A stretch of 64,000 nucleotides of DNA, taken from Gottfriedia endophytica. Lineage in GTDB: Bacteria > Bacillota > Bacilli > Bacillales > Bacillaceae_G. Positions 46,503-55,538 of this stretch are shown piece by piece (within the stretch, counting starts at the first letter, position 1; every line of letters begins with the position of its first letter). The stretch is from NCBI RefSeq assembly GCF_017814275.1, contig NZ_JAGIYQ010000016.1:1-64000 (forward strand). Direction: 5' to 3'. The position numbers and the translations under genes were made by a program. The notes under the pieces were generated by a model. The model saw nothing but the letters and a program-made list of their open reading frames with translations. It was not told where the DNA came from and did no database searches.

Positions 46503-47462
46503 ATGAAAAGGATCCATTCAGTCTTAAAAAAACTATCCAGTCATCAAAAACCAATAGAAATTCTCCAAATTACAAAAGGATTTTCTTTTGAAGAAAAATG
46601 GAAGGTTTCATTTCATAAAAATGAATCTATTTTCATTAAAATCTATCAATTGGAGAAAAAAGAGATTGCTTATGGAATTTATATTCACTTACAAAGTTTT
46701 TTAAACTTACATGTTCCAATTCAAATTCCTATTCAATTTATTGAAATACCAGAAGAATCGATTTGTGCTCAAGTTATGAGCTGGGTTGAGGGGAAAGATG
46801 GAGAAGAACTGTTACCGACATTTTCTAGTGAAGAACAGTATCTTTGTGGTATTCAAGCAGGTAAAGCACTTAAAATGATCCATACTGTTGTTCAAAAAGA
46901 AAGTTCTGAAACCTGGAAAACATATCGTTTAAATAAATATAAACGGTATATGACTCTCCTTAAGGAAGCCGGCTATTCATATCCTTATATTGAAAAGATA
47001 GAGGAGTTTGTAGAAATTTCTAGTCACTATTTGGATAATCGACCAATGCATTTTTTACATGATGACTTCCATCCTTCCAACTTATTATTTCACAATCAAA
47101 ATTTTACAGGTGTTATCGATTTTGACCGGTTTGAATGGGGAGATCCATACCATGATTTTCATAAAACAGCTTTGTTTAGTAGGCGAATTAGTATTCCATT
47201 TTCCGTAGGACAAATTCACGGTTATTTTAATGGAGAACCTGAAAATGAATTTTGGATGTATTATGCTCTTTATGCCGCAATGATTATCCCATCTGATATC
47301 GTTTGGACACATAAAGTTATACCAGATAAAATTAACGAAATGTGGGATCGAATTAACCAAATTGTTAACGATCATCAAGGGTTTACCTCACCCATGCCTA
47401 CATGGTACAAGGAAAGCAAAATGGAACATTGGTACATTAGAAAAGCGGAAGCGACTTGGTAG
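46503..47462 (+). CDS. Aminoglycoside-phosphotransferase-fold kinase
   Basis: 319 residues. Catalytic loop HDDFHPSNLLFHN (about 190) with the Brenner-type HxDxxxxN pattern, and metal motif VIDFDRFEWGDPYHDF (about 205-220). The N-lobe Lys is in KNESIFIKIYQLE. Such proteins phosphorylate small molecules (antibiotics, choline, homoserine-like substrates); no specificity can be read. GGAGGTG precedes ATG 46503. The last six residues (KAEATW) are encoded by the start of a dispersed repeat, so the C-terminus was replaced or extended by the insertion. Confidence 0.85.
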   Translation: MKRIHSVLKKLSSHQKPIEILQITKGFSFEEKWKVSFHKNESIFIKIYQLEKKEIAYGIYIHLQSFLNLHVPIQIPIQFIEIPEESICAQVMSWVEGKDGEELLPTFSSEEQYLCGIQAGKALKMIHTVVQKESSETWKTYRLNKYKRYMTLLKEAGYSYPYIEKIEEFVEISSHYLDNRPMHFLHDDFHPSNLLFHNQNFTGVIDFDRFEWGDPYHDFHKTALFSRRISIPFSVGQIHGYFNGEPENEFWMYYALYAAMIIPSDIVWTHKVIPDKINEMWDRINQIVNDHQGFTSPMPTWYKESKMEHWYIRKAEATW

Positions 47463-47563
47463 CTCTGAAAGGCTTTGGAGCAAAAATCAAGAGAAGGGTG
47501 CTTTTCCCTTCACTTGATTTTTGTGAAAAGACCGAAGAGCTAGGCGCTGGAGCTAGACATCTA
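47441..47563 (+). repeat. Covarying ~120-bp repeat (copy 1)
   Basis: AAAAGCGGAAGCGACTTGG ... TTTGGAGCA, hairpin AAGGGTGCTTTTCCCTTCA inside AAATCAAG/CTTGATTT arms, then GTGAAAAGACCGAAGAGCTA and GGCGCTGGAGCTAGACA. TAGCTC pairs with GAGCTA and AGCG with CGCT. Confidence 0.92.
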
Positions 47564-47686
47564 AAAAAGCGGAACGGGCTTGCTTACCTCCGAAAGACAT
47601 TGGAGCAACCAACTAGGGAAGGGTGCTTTTCCCTTCACTTGTTGGTTGTGAAATGGCCGAGGAGGTAGCCCGTGCAGCTAGACAAA
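47564..47686 (+). repeat. Covarying ~120-bp repeat (copy 2), plus start of a third unit
   Basis: Tandem to copy 1. Arms here are CAACCAAC/GTTGGTTG and ACGGGCT...TACCTCC / GGAGGTAGCCCGT. Both differ in sequence from copy 1 but remain complementary. The first ~20 bases of a further unit (AAAAGCAGAAGCGACTTG) follow at 47690. Confidence 0.92.
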
Positions 47687-47720
47687 TAGAAAAGCAGAAG
47701 CGACTTGAACAAATCAGAAA

Positions 47721-47762
47721 AGGACATCTCCATTCAAAATATAAAATGAAGATGTCCTAAAG
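47721..47762 (-). terminator. Terminator after the lipase-like gene
   Basis: AGGACATCTCCATT/ATGAAGATGTCCT hairpin; TTTTCTG follows on the minus strand. Confidence 0.8.
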
Positions 47763-47764
47763 AA

Positions 47765-48991
47765 TTACTTTTTAGTTGGATAAATTACTTTACCTGTTTT
47801 CTCATCTTTTACTACACTATTTTTATTTTTCTTAGCAAATGCAATTGCATCAGTTGTAGAGATAAATACATCTAATTTATCTTTTCCTACATAAACACCA
47901 TAACGATATGCGACAGAAGTTTTAAAGTAAACATTTTTACCTGTTTTCAAATCTACTACTCTTCTACCAGCCTGCCCATTAGCAAATACCTTTGAGCTAC
48001 TTAAATCACTAAATGTATTTAAAATTAATTGATGGTAATAAACAGCATACTGGTTAGTATTTTTCCAAATGGATTTATATGAGAAATCTGGTTGCACTAA
48101 CTGAATGTCTGTTTTCACATTACTCAGAGCATATTTTTTTGCATCATTAAATTTACCAAATGATTTTACAAATTTTCCATTTGCGTACACTTTATAAGTT
48201 GATAGAGTTTGATAAAATGTAGAAATTAAACTTTTATCTTCTGAAGACTTTGGACTAGTCACATCAACATAAACATTATTTCCTACGTTAACCATTCCGT
48301 ACATTTTATTTTTACCATCTACATCTTCACCAGTAATAATGTAGTTTGTTGTATTTTTCATTGCATCCAAATATTTATCTTTATATGCAGTCGCTACAGC
48401 TCCCATTGAATTAAATGTTACTACAGGATAGCTAAGTGCTAAGTTTATTTTTGCACTTTGTGCTAAGTGGCCACCCATACCATGTCCAGTTAAAGAGATA
48501 CTGACATTTGGATTATCTTTAGTCACGTCATCTATCACTTGCTTTGTAAAAGCCTTATCCTCTGCATCTTGAGGATGGACGACAAGATGCGTTGTTGGAT
48601 CTTCATATGATTTGTAATTATCACTCCAGTCTCTTGGTAGTGGGTCTACACCATCTTTTCCTTCTGTTCCTTTATAAGCAATAATTACCTCTGTATTTGA
48701 TGGGTCTTCAAGTGCAATTGCTTCGAAACCCTCATCAATATTCCCTTTTCCAGCAACATTAATGACTTTCCAATCTCCTAACGTATTCTTTTGATCAATT
48801 GACGCACTACTTATTTCGCTTACTTTTTTATTTAAGTTTTTATATACATCATTATTTAAAGCTAATTCGGATGCATATAACTCTTTATATACTTTCGTCA
48901 AATCTAGATTTGAACTTGTACTTGCTCCAACATGTTGAAATGGTTGAATAGCTAGTGAAACACCTAATAACATAACAGCTAACTTTTTCAT
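47765..48991 (-). CDS. Secreted lipase-like alpha/beta-hydrolase lacking the catalytic serine
   Basis: 408 residues from ATG 48991 (GAGGTGAG seven bases upstream). Signal peptide to about residue 24 (VMLLGVSLAIQPFQHVGAS). Residues about 35-245 have the class-3 lipase/DUF2974-like layout: VIIAYKGTEGKDGV (oxyanion loop) and the nucleophile elbow SLTGHGMGGHLAQSA. In that elbow the catalytic Ser of GHSxGG is Gly171; the codon is GGT. The C-terminal part carries two KVYANGK/KVFANGQ-type repeats (about 275 and 340) and a Lys-rich end, as in cell-wall-binding tails. It may bind rather than hydrolyse lipid. Exported by Sec. Confidence 0.82.
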   Translation of the reverse strand: MKKLAVMLLGVSLAIQPFQHVGASTSSNLDLTKVYKELYASELALNNDVYKNLNKKVSEISSASIDQKNTLGDWKVINVAGKGNIDEGFEAIALEDPSNTEVIIAYKGTEGKDGVDPLPRDWSDNYKSYEDPTTHLVVHPQDAEDKAFTKQVIDDVTKDNPNVSISLTGHGMGGHLAQSAKINLALSYPVVTFNSMGAVATAYKDKYLDAMKNTTNYIITGEDVDGKNKMYGMVNVGNNVYVDVTSPKSSEDKSLISTFYQTLSTYKVYANGKFVKSFGKFNDAKKYALSNVKTDIQLVQPDFSYKSIWKNTNQYAVYYHQLILNTFSDLSSSKVFANGQAGRRVVDLKTGKNVYFKTSVAYRYGVYVGKDKLDVFISTTDAIAFAKKNKNSVVKDEKTGKVIYPTKK

Positions 48992-49224
48992 TTTTATACT
49001 CACCTCATAAAATAGTAATTTTAATAACTTGCACTCTATGTAAGCCTAAATGTTAATTCCAAAACTGAACTACGCCTATTAGTAAGTTGCTTACCGCTCA
49101 TCTTATCCATCCCTTTTCGTTTTTACTGTCTTTTCCCTCCTTTGTTTCATAACCATCTAAAACGATTTTTCCAAACATAAAAGTAAGAATATTGAAAAAA
49201 CTATAGATAAAGGATGTCTAATAA

Positions 49225-49341
49225 ATGTCGCGTGTATTTTATTTTTCGGCAGGACCTTCTAATCTTCCTCTTTCTATATTAAAAAAAGTTCAAGAATCGA
49301 TATTAACTTACTTAGATCCATTTGTTGTTATTCTATTATAA
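49225..49341 (+). pseudogene. serC: Remnant of serC (phosphoserine aminotransferase 5-prime end)
   Basis: 38 codons from ATG 49225, with AAAGGATG ten bases upstream: MSRVFYFSAGPSNLPLSILK then KVQESILTYLD. This is the N-terminus of SerC (consensus xRVxNFSAGPAxLPLxVLEKVQ). The frame then runs into unrelated sequence and a TAA; the remaining ~320 codons are missing. Too short for usual callers. Confidence 0.8.
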
Positions 49342-49352
49342 TAGTGAAAAAC

Positions 49353-49392
49353 GCGATTTATTCAGTTGAATTTACTGACCAAATCGCATTTT
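49353..49392 (-). terminator. Terminator after the CapA-like gene
   Basis: GCGATTTATTCAGT/ACTGACCAAATCGC hairpin followed on the minus strand by GTTTTTCAC. Confidence 0.75.
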
Positions 49393-49409
49393 GTTTTCAA
49401 CCTATTAGA

Positions 49410-50498
49410 CTATTTAGAAACCATTGAGCAAGTCGAAGTAAACTTTGTATTATACGATAGCTTATTTAATTTCTTAATTATCGTTTGGTTGTATGCGTTG
49501 TTAACAGGTCTAGGCTGACCATTATCAATATGAAGAGGTATGATTGAACTAGATACTTTATTATTTTGTAATGTCAGCTTTACAATCATCGATTCTTTTC
49601 CCTTTGGACTACTATTGCCCTCAAAAACGAAATTTCCTAAGCTATAATAAATCGGTTTTCCTTTATACAGCTCTGTACCCATTAAAGAATGACTGTGTGC
49701 ACCAATTACGACATCTACCCCAGCATCAATATATTGTTTACCCATTGTTCTTGCATAAGCCTCTGGATAATCCATACGCTCTTTATTCCAATGAACGAAA
49801 ACAATTGTGTAGTCAGACTTTTTAACGGCATTCTTCACATAGCTCATCATAGGATTCATCGTATAACCTGATGCAATACCAGCTCTCGACTTACTTGCCA
49901 TCCAAGAAGTATCCGGTAATACACGACTTATTCCTAAGATCGCTATCTTTTTCCCATTAATTGTTCTATATTGTGCTGTAAAAGCGTCATCAATATTTTT
50001 CCCAGCACCTGTATAGCCGATATTTGCCTTTTTCAAATAATTCATCGTGTCGAATAAAGCAACTGGACCGTAGTCTAAAGTGTGATTATTCGCTAATGAA
50101 ACAATATCTATTCCAGCATTTTTAATTCCTTGAACAGTTTTCGGTTGAGAACGAAATGTAAATTCTTTAGTTGCTGCATTACCTCTTGTTGATACAGACG
50201 TTTCTAAATTTACAACAGATAAATCTGAGTTTTTAAAATAAGGACTAACATATTTAAAAGGATAATCTACACCATATTTGTTAATCCTAGCCCCAACACC
50301 TTTATCTAACATTACATCACCAGCAAATGTTATGGTAATGGGTTTTGTAGTATTATTTGCAGGAATTTGTGCTGCTTTTACATCATCAGTAAATAATTTC
50401 TCGTTTCCAGGTATAAGTACTACTACTAAAAATGCAACCAAAAGAATGAAAGTTGCCCTTCGAACGATTTTCTTCATCATATTATTTAATGGAATCAT
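49410..50498 (-). CDS. CapA-family metallophosphatase-fold protein
   Basis: 362 residues. N-terminal membrane anchor (about 14-30, ATFILLVAFLVVVLIP). Calcineurin-like core: TFAGDVMLDKGVGARI (metal Asp), SVVNLETSVS, SLANNHTLDYG (Asn-His), FVHWNKERMDYP and VIGAHSHSLMG, then YSLGNFVF. Relatives act in poly-gamma-glutamate capsule assembly (CapA/PgsA), but no capB/capC genes are nearby, so the substrate is open. GGGGGAG lies nine bases before ATG 50498. Extracytoplasmic. Confidence 0.88.
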   Translation of the reverse strand: MIPLNNMMKKIVRRATFILLVAFLVVVLIPGNEKLFTDDVKAAQIPANNTTKPITITFAGDVMLDKGVGARINKYGVDYPFKYVSPYFKNSDLSVVNLETSVSTRGNAATKEFTFRSQPKTVQGIKNAGIDIVSLANNHTLDYGPVALFDTMNYLKKANIGYTGAGKNIDDAFTAQYRTINGKKIAILGISRVLPDTSWMASKSRAGIASGYTMNPMMSYVKNAVKKSDYTIVFVHWNKERMDYPEAYARTMGKQYIDAGVDVVIGAHSHSLMGTELYKGKPIYYSLGNFVFEGNSSPKGKESMIVKLTLQNNKVSSSIIPLHIDNGQPRPVNNAYNQTIIKKLNKLSYNTKFTSTCSMVSK

Positions 50499-50608
50499 AG
50501 AAATTATCTCCCCCTTTTTAATAAAAATTTAGCTTACCAATATTATCACAAATCTTTTGAACTATTAAGCTTTATTTATTGATTAGCTGTTTAACAGAAA
50601 TAATAATA

Positions 50609-50636
50609 GGAAGTTAGTAACCTAACTCCCTTAATA
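50609..50636 (-). terminator. Terminator after the thiolase gene
   Basis: GGAAGTTAG/CTAACTCCC stem with one mismatch and a TAAC loop; TATTATTATT follows on the minus strand. Confidence 0.6.
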
Positions 50637-50643
50637 TCTTTTA

Positions 50644-51843
50644 CTATTTACTATTTTCAATAATACTCGCTACTCCCTGTCCTCCACCAATACAAAGCCC
50701 AGCTACACCATAACTCTCATCTCTTCTTTTTAGCTCATGAATTAATGTAACAAGTATTCTGGCACCACTTGCTCCAATCGGATGACCTAAAGCAATTGCA
50801 CCACCATTAACATTTACTTTAGCTGGATCAAAGTTACATTCTTTGCTAACAGCAATAGATTGAACAGCAAATGCTTCATTTGCTTCAATTAAATCCATAT
50901 CATCTATTGTTAACCCCGTTTTTTCTAAAACTTTTTTAATCGCTGCTGCTGCGCCGATTCCCATTATACTTGGATCTACACCAGCTATTGCATTTCCAAC
51001 TAATTTTACTAACGGTTTAAGACCAAGTTCCAATGCTTTACTTTCCTTCATTAAGACTAGTGCAGCTGCACCATCATTTATTCCGGAAGCATTTGCAGCA
51101 GTAACAGTTCCATCTTTTTTAAATGCTGGTTTAAGCTTTTCTAAAACACTCATTGTTGTATTAAATTTAGGAAATTCATCATCCTTAAATACAATATCAT
51201 TCCCTTTTCTTTGAGGAATTACTATTGGTACAATTTCTTCTACAAAACGTTCAGCTTTTATCGCAGCTTCCGCTTTTTGTTGGCTTTCTAAAGCAAATTG
51301 ATCTTGTTCTTCCCTTGAAATAGTATATTTTTCAGCTAAGTTTTCAGCTGTTATTCCCATATGATAATCATTAAAGGCACACCATAATCCATCTTTGATC
51401 ATGCTATCTTCTACTTTTTGATGCCCCATTTTATACCCTTCACGAACTCCCTCAAGAAGATATGGTGACTGACTCATGTTTTCCATACCACCAGCAACAA
51501 CAATCTCTGACTCACCTGACAAAATAGCTTGTGCTGCTAAATGAACAGTCTTTAATCCAGAACCACAAACTTTATTAATTGTAAATGAAGATGTCGTTTG
51601 AGGAATTCCTGCTAATATTGCAGCTTGGCGTGCTGGATTTTGTCCAAGGCCAGCCTGCAGTACATTCCCCATGATCACTTCATCAACTAACTCAGGATTT
51701 AAATTTACCTTTTGAAGAGCTGCTTCGATAACCGCTGCTCCTAATTTAACAGCAGAAACATTTTTAAGTGAACCATTAAAACTTCCAATTGCCGTTCTGA
51801 CAGCGCTTACAATAACTACATGATCTTTATTCAATCTAATCAA
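50644..51843 (-). CDS. Acetyl-CoA acetyltransferase (thiolase)
   Basis: 399 residues. Nucleophile C93 in [35 protein letters not shown] and the second Cys in [13 protein letters not shown]. It cleaves acetoacetyl-CoA to two acetyl-CoA, completing the pathway begun by the CoA-transferase genes upstream. No ATG is available: TTG 51843 or TTG 51834 initiates; both have only a weak AGAAAG-type site. A strong inverted repeat lies in the 118-base gap to the transferase gene. Confidence 0.93.
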   Translation of the reverse strand: MIRLNKDHVVIVSAVRTAIGSFNGSLKNVSAVKLGAAVIEAALQKVNLNPELVDEVIMGNVLQAGLGQNPARQAAILAGIPQTTSSFTINKVCGSGLKTVHLAAQAILSGESEIVVAGGMENMSQSPYLLEGVREGYKMGHQKVEDSMIKDGLWCAFNDYHMGITAENLAEKYTISREEQDQFALESQQKAEAAIKAERFVEEIVPIVIPQRKGNDIVFKDDEFPKFNTTMSVLEKLKPAFKKDGTVTAANASGINDGAAALVLMKESKALELGLKPLVKLVGNAIAGVDPSIMGIGAAAAIKKVLEKTGLTIDDMDLIEANEAFAVQSIAVSKECNFDPAKVNVNGGAIALGHPIGASGARILVTLIHELKRRDESYGVAGLCIGGGQGVASIIENSK

Positions 51844-51877
51844 CTACTTTCTCTATATGTTATTTATTTCATGTTTA

Positions 51878-51911
51878 AGGAAACCTTTGCTTGGTTTTGC
51901 AAAGGTTTCCT
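51878..51911. other. Intercistronic perfect hairpin
   Basis: AGGAAACCTTTGC, 8-base loop, GCAAAGGTTTCCT: 13 bp without mismatch. Not followed by a T-run in the minus direction (CTTAAACATG), so it is more likely an RNA-stability or processing element than a full terminator. Confidence 0.6.
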
Positions 51912-51961
51912 AACTTCATTTCTATTACTCTACATAATTTCTAATCTTCTCTTAAATTAAA

Positions 51962-52612
51962 TTAAACTTCAGATAATAAATTTGGATGAACGATGAAGCT
52001 AGCTTCTGTTTTCTCTTTTATTTCTTCAATTGTAGTATGAGGTGATTTTTCAACTAATGTCATTTTTCCATCATTAAAATCAAACACAGCTAATTCAGTA
52101 ATTAATCGATGAACGACACCTTTACCAGTTAAAGGGAGTGTACATGCTTGTTTAACTTTACTTTCTCCGTACTTATTTACGTGTTCCATGACTACTACCA
52201 CTTTTTTAGCTCCATTAACTAAATCCATGGCACCCCCCATACCCTTAACCATTTTTCCTGGTATCATCCAATTCGCTAAGTCACCTTCTTGTGAAACCTC
52301 CATACCACCTAAAATAGCTAAATCAATATGGCCACCGCGAATCATTGAAAAAGATTCCGCACTATCAAAATAGGAAGCTCCTAAAACAGCAGTAACTGTT
52401 TCCTTTCCAGCATTAATTAAGTCAGGATCAACTTGCTCTTCTGAAGGATAAGGTCCAATACCTAGTAAGCCATTTTCAGATTGAAGCATTACATTCATTC
52501 CAGTAGGGATATAATTTGCTAGCAGTGTTGGTAGTCCAATACCTAAGTTTACATACATTCCATCCTGTATCTCTTTAACAGCACGCTCTACAATGATTTG
52601 TCTTACATCCAT
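51962..52612 (-). CDS. scoB: 3-oxoacid CoA-transferase subunit B (ScoB/AtoA)
   Basis: 216 residues. Catalytic Glu46 in LQSENGLLGIGPYP, which forms the glutamyl-CoA thioester; VNLGIGLPTLLANY and GGMEVSQEGDLANW are further family blocks. With subunit A it moves CoA between succinyl-CoA (or acetyl-CoA) and acetoacetate/short oxo-acids. It begins 13 bases after subunit A. Confidence 0.94.
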   Translation of the reverse strand: MDVRQIIVERAVKEIQDGMYVNLGIGLPTLLANYIPTGMNVMLQSENGLLGIGPYPSEEQVDPDLINAGKETVTAVLGASYFDSAESFSMIRGGHIDLAILGGMEVSQEGDLANWMIPGKMVKGMGGAMDLVNGAKKVVVVMEHVNKYGESKVKQACTLPLTGKGVVHRLITELAVFDFNDGKMTLVEKSPHTTIEEIKEKTEASFIVHPNLLSEV

Positions 52613-52625
52613 TTCGATTCCTCCT

Positions 52626-53324
52626 TTACTGTGTAACCTTACGGCGTTCTATTCTTTTCTCATAAGTTTGACCAACTAACACATGTTGAACGTATATTCC
52701 AGGTGTATGTATTTCATCTGCCTCTAGCTCGCCTACTTCTACTATTTCTTCAACTTCTACAATCGTGATTTTTCCTGCCATTGCTGCTAATGGGTTGAAA
52801 TTTCTTGCTGTTTTTCTAAATACAAGATTCCCTTGAGTGTCGGCTTTCCAAGCTTTAACAAGCGCTACGTCTCCAACAATCCCTTTTTCTAGTAAATACG
52901 TTTTGCCATCAAATTCCTTAAGTTCTTTCCCATCTGCTATAGGAGTACCTACACCTGTTGCTGTATAAAAACCTGGGATACCTGCTCCGCCTGCACGAAT
53001 TCGCTCAGCTAATGTTCCTTGGGGTACTAGTTCTACTTCAAGTTCCCCACTTAGGAACTGCTTTTCAAAAATTTTATTTTCTCCTACGTATGAAGAGACC
53101 ATTTTTTTAATTTGCTTATTCGCTAAAAGTAGTCCAAGTCCAAAATCATCCACTCCACAGTTGTTACTAACGACCGTTAAATCGTTTACTCCCTTTTCAC
53201 GTAAAGCAAATATTAAATTTTCTGGTATACCACATAATCCGAACCCACCAACGATAATGGTAGATCCATCTTGAACCACAGATACTGCTTCTTCAAATGA
53301 AGTTAATACTTTACTTTTACTCAT
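52626..53324 (-). CDS. scoA: 3-oxoacid CoA-transferase subunit A (ScoA/AtoD)
   Basis: 232 residues. CoA-binding [13 protein letters not shown] at about 22-34 and [16 protein letters not shown]. It is the partner of the scoB product; a thiolase gene follows. The three together convert acetoacetate to acetyl-CoA (ketone-body or poly-hydroxybutyrate-derived carbon). GAAAGGGG precedes ATG 53324 by about seven bases. First gene of the operon; the upstream gap carries a palindromic repeat. Confidence 0.94.
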   Translation of the reverse strand: MSKSKVLTSFEEAVSVVQDGSTIIVGGFGLCGIPENLIFALREKGVNDLTVVSNNCGVDDFGLGLLLANKQIKKMVSSYVGENKIFEKQFLSGELEVELVPQGTLAERIRAGGAGIPGFYTATGVGTPIADGKELKEFDGKTYLLEKGIVGDVALVKAWKADTQGNLVFRKTARNFNPLAAMAGKITIVEVEEIVEVGELEADEIHTPGIYVQHVLVGQTYEKRIERRKVTQ

Positions 53325-53463
53325 TTTTTTACCCCTTTCAAAAAAATATGATTTAATTATTGGTTTAGTTCAGGTAAATATAATAAAGAATACTTGTAAT
53401 ATTCAGATAAATAATTTTATAAAAGGCTTTTTTCGTAGACTTTGTTGCTATTAAAGTATGTGT

Positions 53464-53598
53464 AAGTTGATTTCCACTCCAGGATGCTCGCTTTCCTTGG
53501 GGCGTGAGCTGAGCCTCCTCGTCGCATACGCTCCTGTGGGGTCTCAGCTTTCCCACATCTCCCACAGGAGTCGAGCACCCTTCCGTTTCAATCAACTT
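53464..53598. repeat. Long palindromic repeat, copy 8, in a complete MITE-like unit
   Basis: Core AAGTTGATT...AATCAACTT; outer unit 53423-53650 from AAGGCTTTTTTCG to AAAAGAGCCT. Same layout as copy 3. Confidence 0.93.
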
Positions 53599-53650
53599 CT
53601 GTCTTTTAAATTACAAAACCTAAAATCAACAATCATTAAAAAAAGAGCCT

Positions 53651-54007
53651 AAAAAATACCATTATTATTTAATCTATGTGTATGCTCTATTACTTTTAAC
53701 TCTATATAGACTTTCAATTAAAATATGATATTAAAGATAAAAAAACACCTTTTCGTAACCGCTTCCAATTCTGTTTAATGAAATCATTTTCTCTTATTCT
53801 ACATTTCAATCACTCTCCCTCACTCAAAGGAATCTTAATTAAAATTATTTTGTAGATACTTACTTATTTCAACAATTTTTTCATTTTACCTTCTATAATT
53901 TAAAGTTTCTTATCCATTAAAATTTTCTTTTCTTAAAAGGAAGTCCTTTTTTACAATATTTATACACTAAAAGGTGCTCTTTTAAAACATTAGAACCTAG
54001 TCATATT
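53651..54007. other. AT-rich gap without recognised gene
   Basis: About 360 bases, very AT-rich, with several poly-T/A runs. No open frame with a ribosome-binding site and no clear terminator; the epimerase gene on the minus strand ends at 54008. Confidence 0.5.
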
Positions 54008-54889
54008 TCATTTTTTAACGAGATTCTTTTGATAAGAATGAATTAATTTTTTTATCTCGTCTTTCACATTTGAAAATTTAAAACCTAAATCTTTTGCTAA
54101 TTGGTTGCTTAAATATGTATGGCTATATGTATCATAAGGTGATTGGTTTTCTTTCTCTCCTTGATCTACAATATTCGCTTTTATTCCAAGTTCTTCTTCA
54201 CATATTTGGATTAACTCATTAAATGTGATGACATCATTAGAACAAGCATTTATTGGACCTGTTACATCATTTGTAGATAACCAATTAAGGAATTCACCTG
54301 CTTCTTCCTCCGTAATAAACGTCATTTCATTTTCAAGATTTTTAATAACAAGCTCTTGATGATTCCAAATTTTCTTAACATGAAACAGTAATCTTTCAGT
54401 ATAATCATTTTCACCAATCACAACAGGGAATCGAACAGCAACTACCGGAAAGTCTGCCTGTTGGAAAAGAATAGCCTCAGCTAATTTTTTACCTTCAGCA
54501 TATGTGTAGTCTTCTCTATTCCCATACTGAATAGGATAAGTATAAGGATTAAATCTATCTTCTATCACATTTTTACATTCCTCATAGACTGCTAATGTAG
54601 AAGTAAAAACGAACCTACCTACTTTTCCTTTTAATACATTAACTATTTCCTTTGCTTCATTTGGAGAATAGCAAATATTATCATATACTACATCCCATGA
54701 TTGTTGTGCTAGTTGCTCCATTGAATTAGGATTGTCCCGATTAAATACAATACGTTTTACCTTTTCACCAAAATCATCCTTCGTTAACCCTCTAGTGGCG
54801 ATCGTTACATCGTAATTGGCATTTATTAATTGTTCTACTAATCTTTTACCAAAAAAGCGAGTTCCACCTAATACTAATACTTTTTTCAT
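54008..54889 (-). CDS. NAD-dependent epimerase/dehydratase-family protein
   Basis: 293 residues. Rossmann motif VLGGTRFFGKRLVEQLI at the N-terminus (GGTRFFG in place of GGTGFIG). YxxxK-like YTYAEGKKLAE supplies the catalytic pair. The extended SDR fold resembles plant/bacterial RNA-binding-like epimerases of unknown substrate. ATG 54889 has AGGTGA five bases upstream; the longer frame to 54907 is unlikely. Monocistronic. Confidence 0.85.
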   Translation of the reverse strand: MKKVLVLGGTRFFGKRLVEQLINANYDVTIATRGLTKDDFGEKVKRIVFNRDNPNSMEQLAQQSWDVVYDNICYSPNEAKEIVNVLKGKVGRFVFTSTLAVYEECKNVIEDRFNPYTYPIQYGNREDYTYAEGKKLAEAILFQQADFPVVAVRFPVVIGENDYTERLLFHVKKIWNHQELVIKNLENEMTFITEEEAGEFLNWLSTNDVTGPINACSNDVITFNELIQICEEELGIKANIVDQGEKENQSPYDTYSHTYLSNQLAKDLGFKFSNVKDEIKKLIHSYQKNLVKK

Positions 54890-55123
54890 AACTTTCACCT
54901 CTTTCAATTTCCAAATAGTATTCGTTTTTTTTCTATAAAATCCTTTTTTAAGAATATGAATAAAGTATTAATAGGTTTGAATATCGTCTATTTCTTATTA
55001 AACTAACTGGCAGGATAGTTGAATAAGAATTTTACATGTAGAATAAGGTTAAATTAAGTGTTAAAATCTCTTATTAGTAGAGTGTACGAAGATATAAATA
55101 AAAACGAAAAAGGTTGGAAGTTA

Positions 55124-55381
55124 ATGGAAATAACAAATCCTAAATCTAAATTAGCATTAACATTGGCAATAGTTTCGTTTATCATACCATTAGGTTTTAT
55201 AATCGCTGTTATTGCTTTAGTTATTACAAAAGAAAGTATGAAAGAGATTGAAAGATTTAATCAAAAAGGGAAAGTGTTTGCACGATCAGCAAAGATTACT
55301 AGCATAGTATCTATTTGTATTCATGCCATTGCTTTATTAATTGTAATATTGGCACTAGGGTTTGATTTTTTTAATAAATAA
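55124..55381 (+). CDS. Small two-helix membrane protein (DUF4190-like)
   Basis: 85 residues: NPKSKLALTLAIVSFIIPLG (helix 1), a short KESMKEIERFNQKGK loop, and SIVSICIHAIALLIVILALG (helix 2). The layout resembles DUF4190 proteins. ATG 55124 has GGAAG four bases upstream; an upstream TTG at 55058 would add an unusual charged leader. First of a cluster of small genes that continues to 57.4 kb. Confidence 0.65.
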   Translation: MEITNPKSKLALTLAIVSFIIPLGFIIAVIALVITKESMKEIERFNQKGKVFARSAKITSIVSICIHAIALLIVILALGFDFFNK

Positions 55382-55396
55382 TTTCAATTTTTATAG

Positions 55397-55438
55397 TTTC
55401 TTATTGAACTATCGCATGCGTTAGTTGAAGATCATAAG
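55397..55438. repeat. GCATGCG palindrome repeat, copy 1
   Basis: TTCTTATTGAACTATCGCATG then CGTTAGTTGAA and GATCATAAG. The core AACTATCGCATGCGTTAGTT is palindromic except for one pair. A second copy with the same flanks is at 57125. Confidence 0.8.
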
Positions 55439-55538
55439 GCTGTTTCGGTAGCCCTTTTTATTTGTTTGACAAACAGGATTGTTGTACAAGGAAATATAAG
55501 ATATTGATAAAACAGCAAATAGACAAGAGTGTGAAGAA

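Noticed and set aside
47441-47686. Tandem repeats considered as rho-independent terminators for the APH-fold gene
   Set aside because: The central hairpins are stable but not followed by T-runs, and the same structure recurs elsewhere in reverse with covarying arms. It is better described as a dispersed structured repeat.
49410-50498. CapA-like gene considered as part of a poly-gamma-glutamate capsule locus
   Set aside because: No capB, capC or capD homologue is in the neighbourhood; a lone CapA-type protein is common and of unknown substrate.
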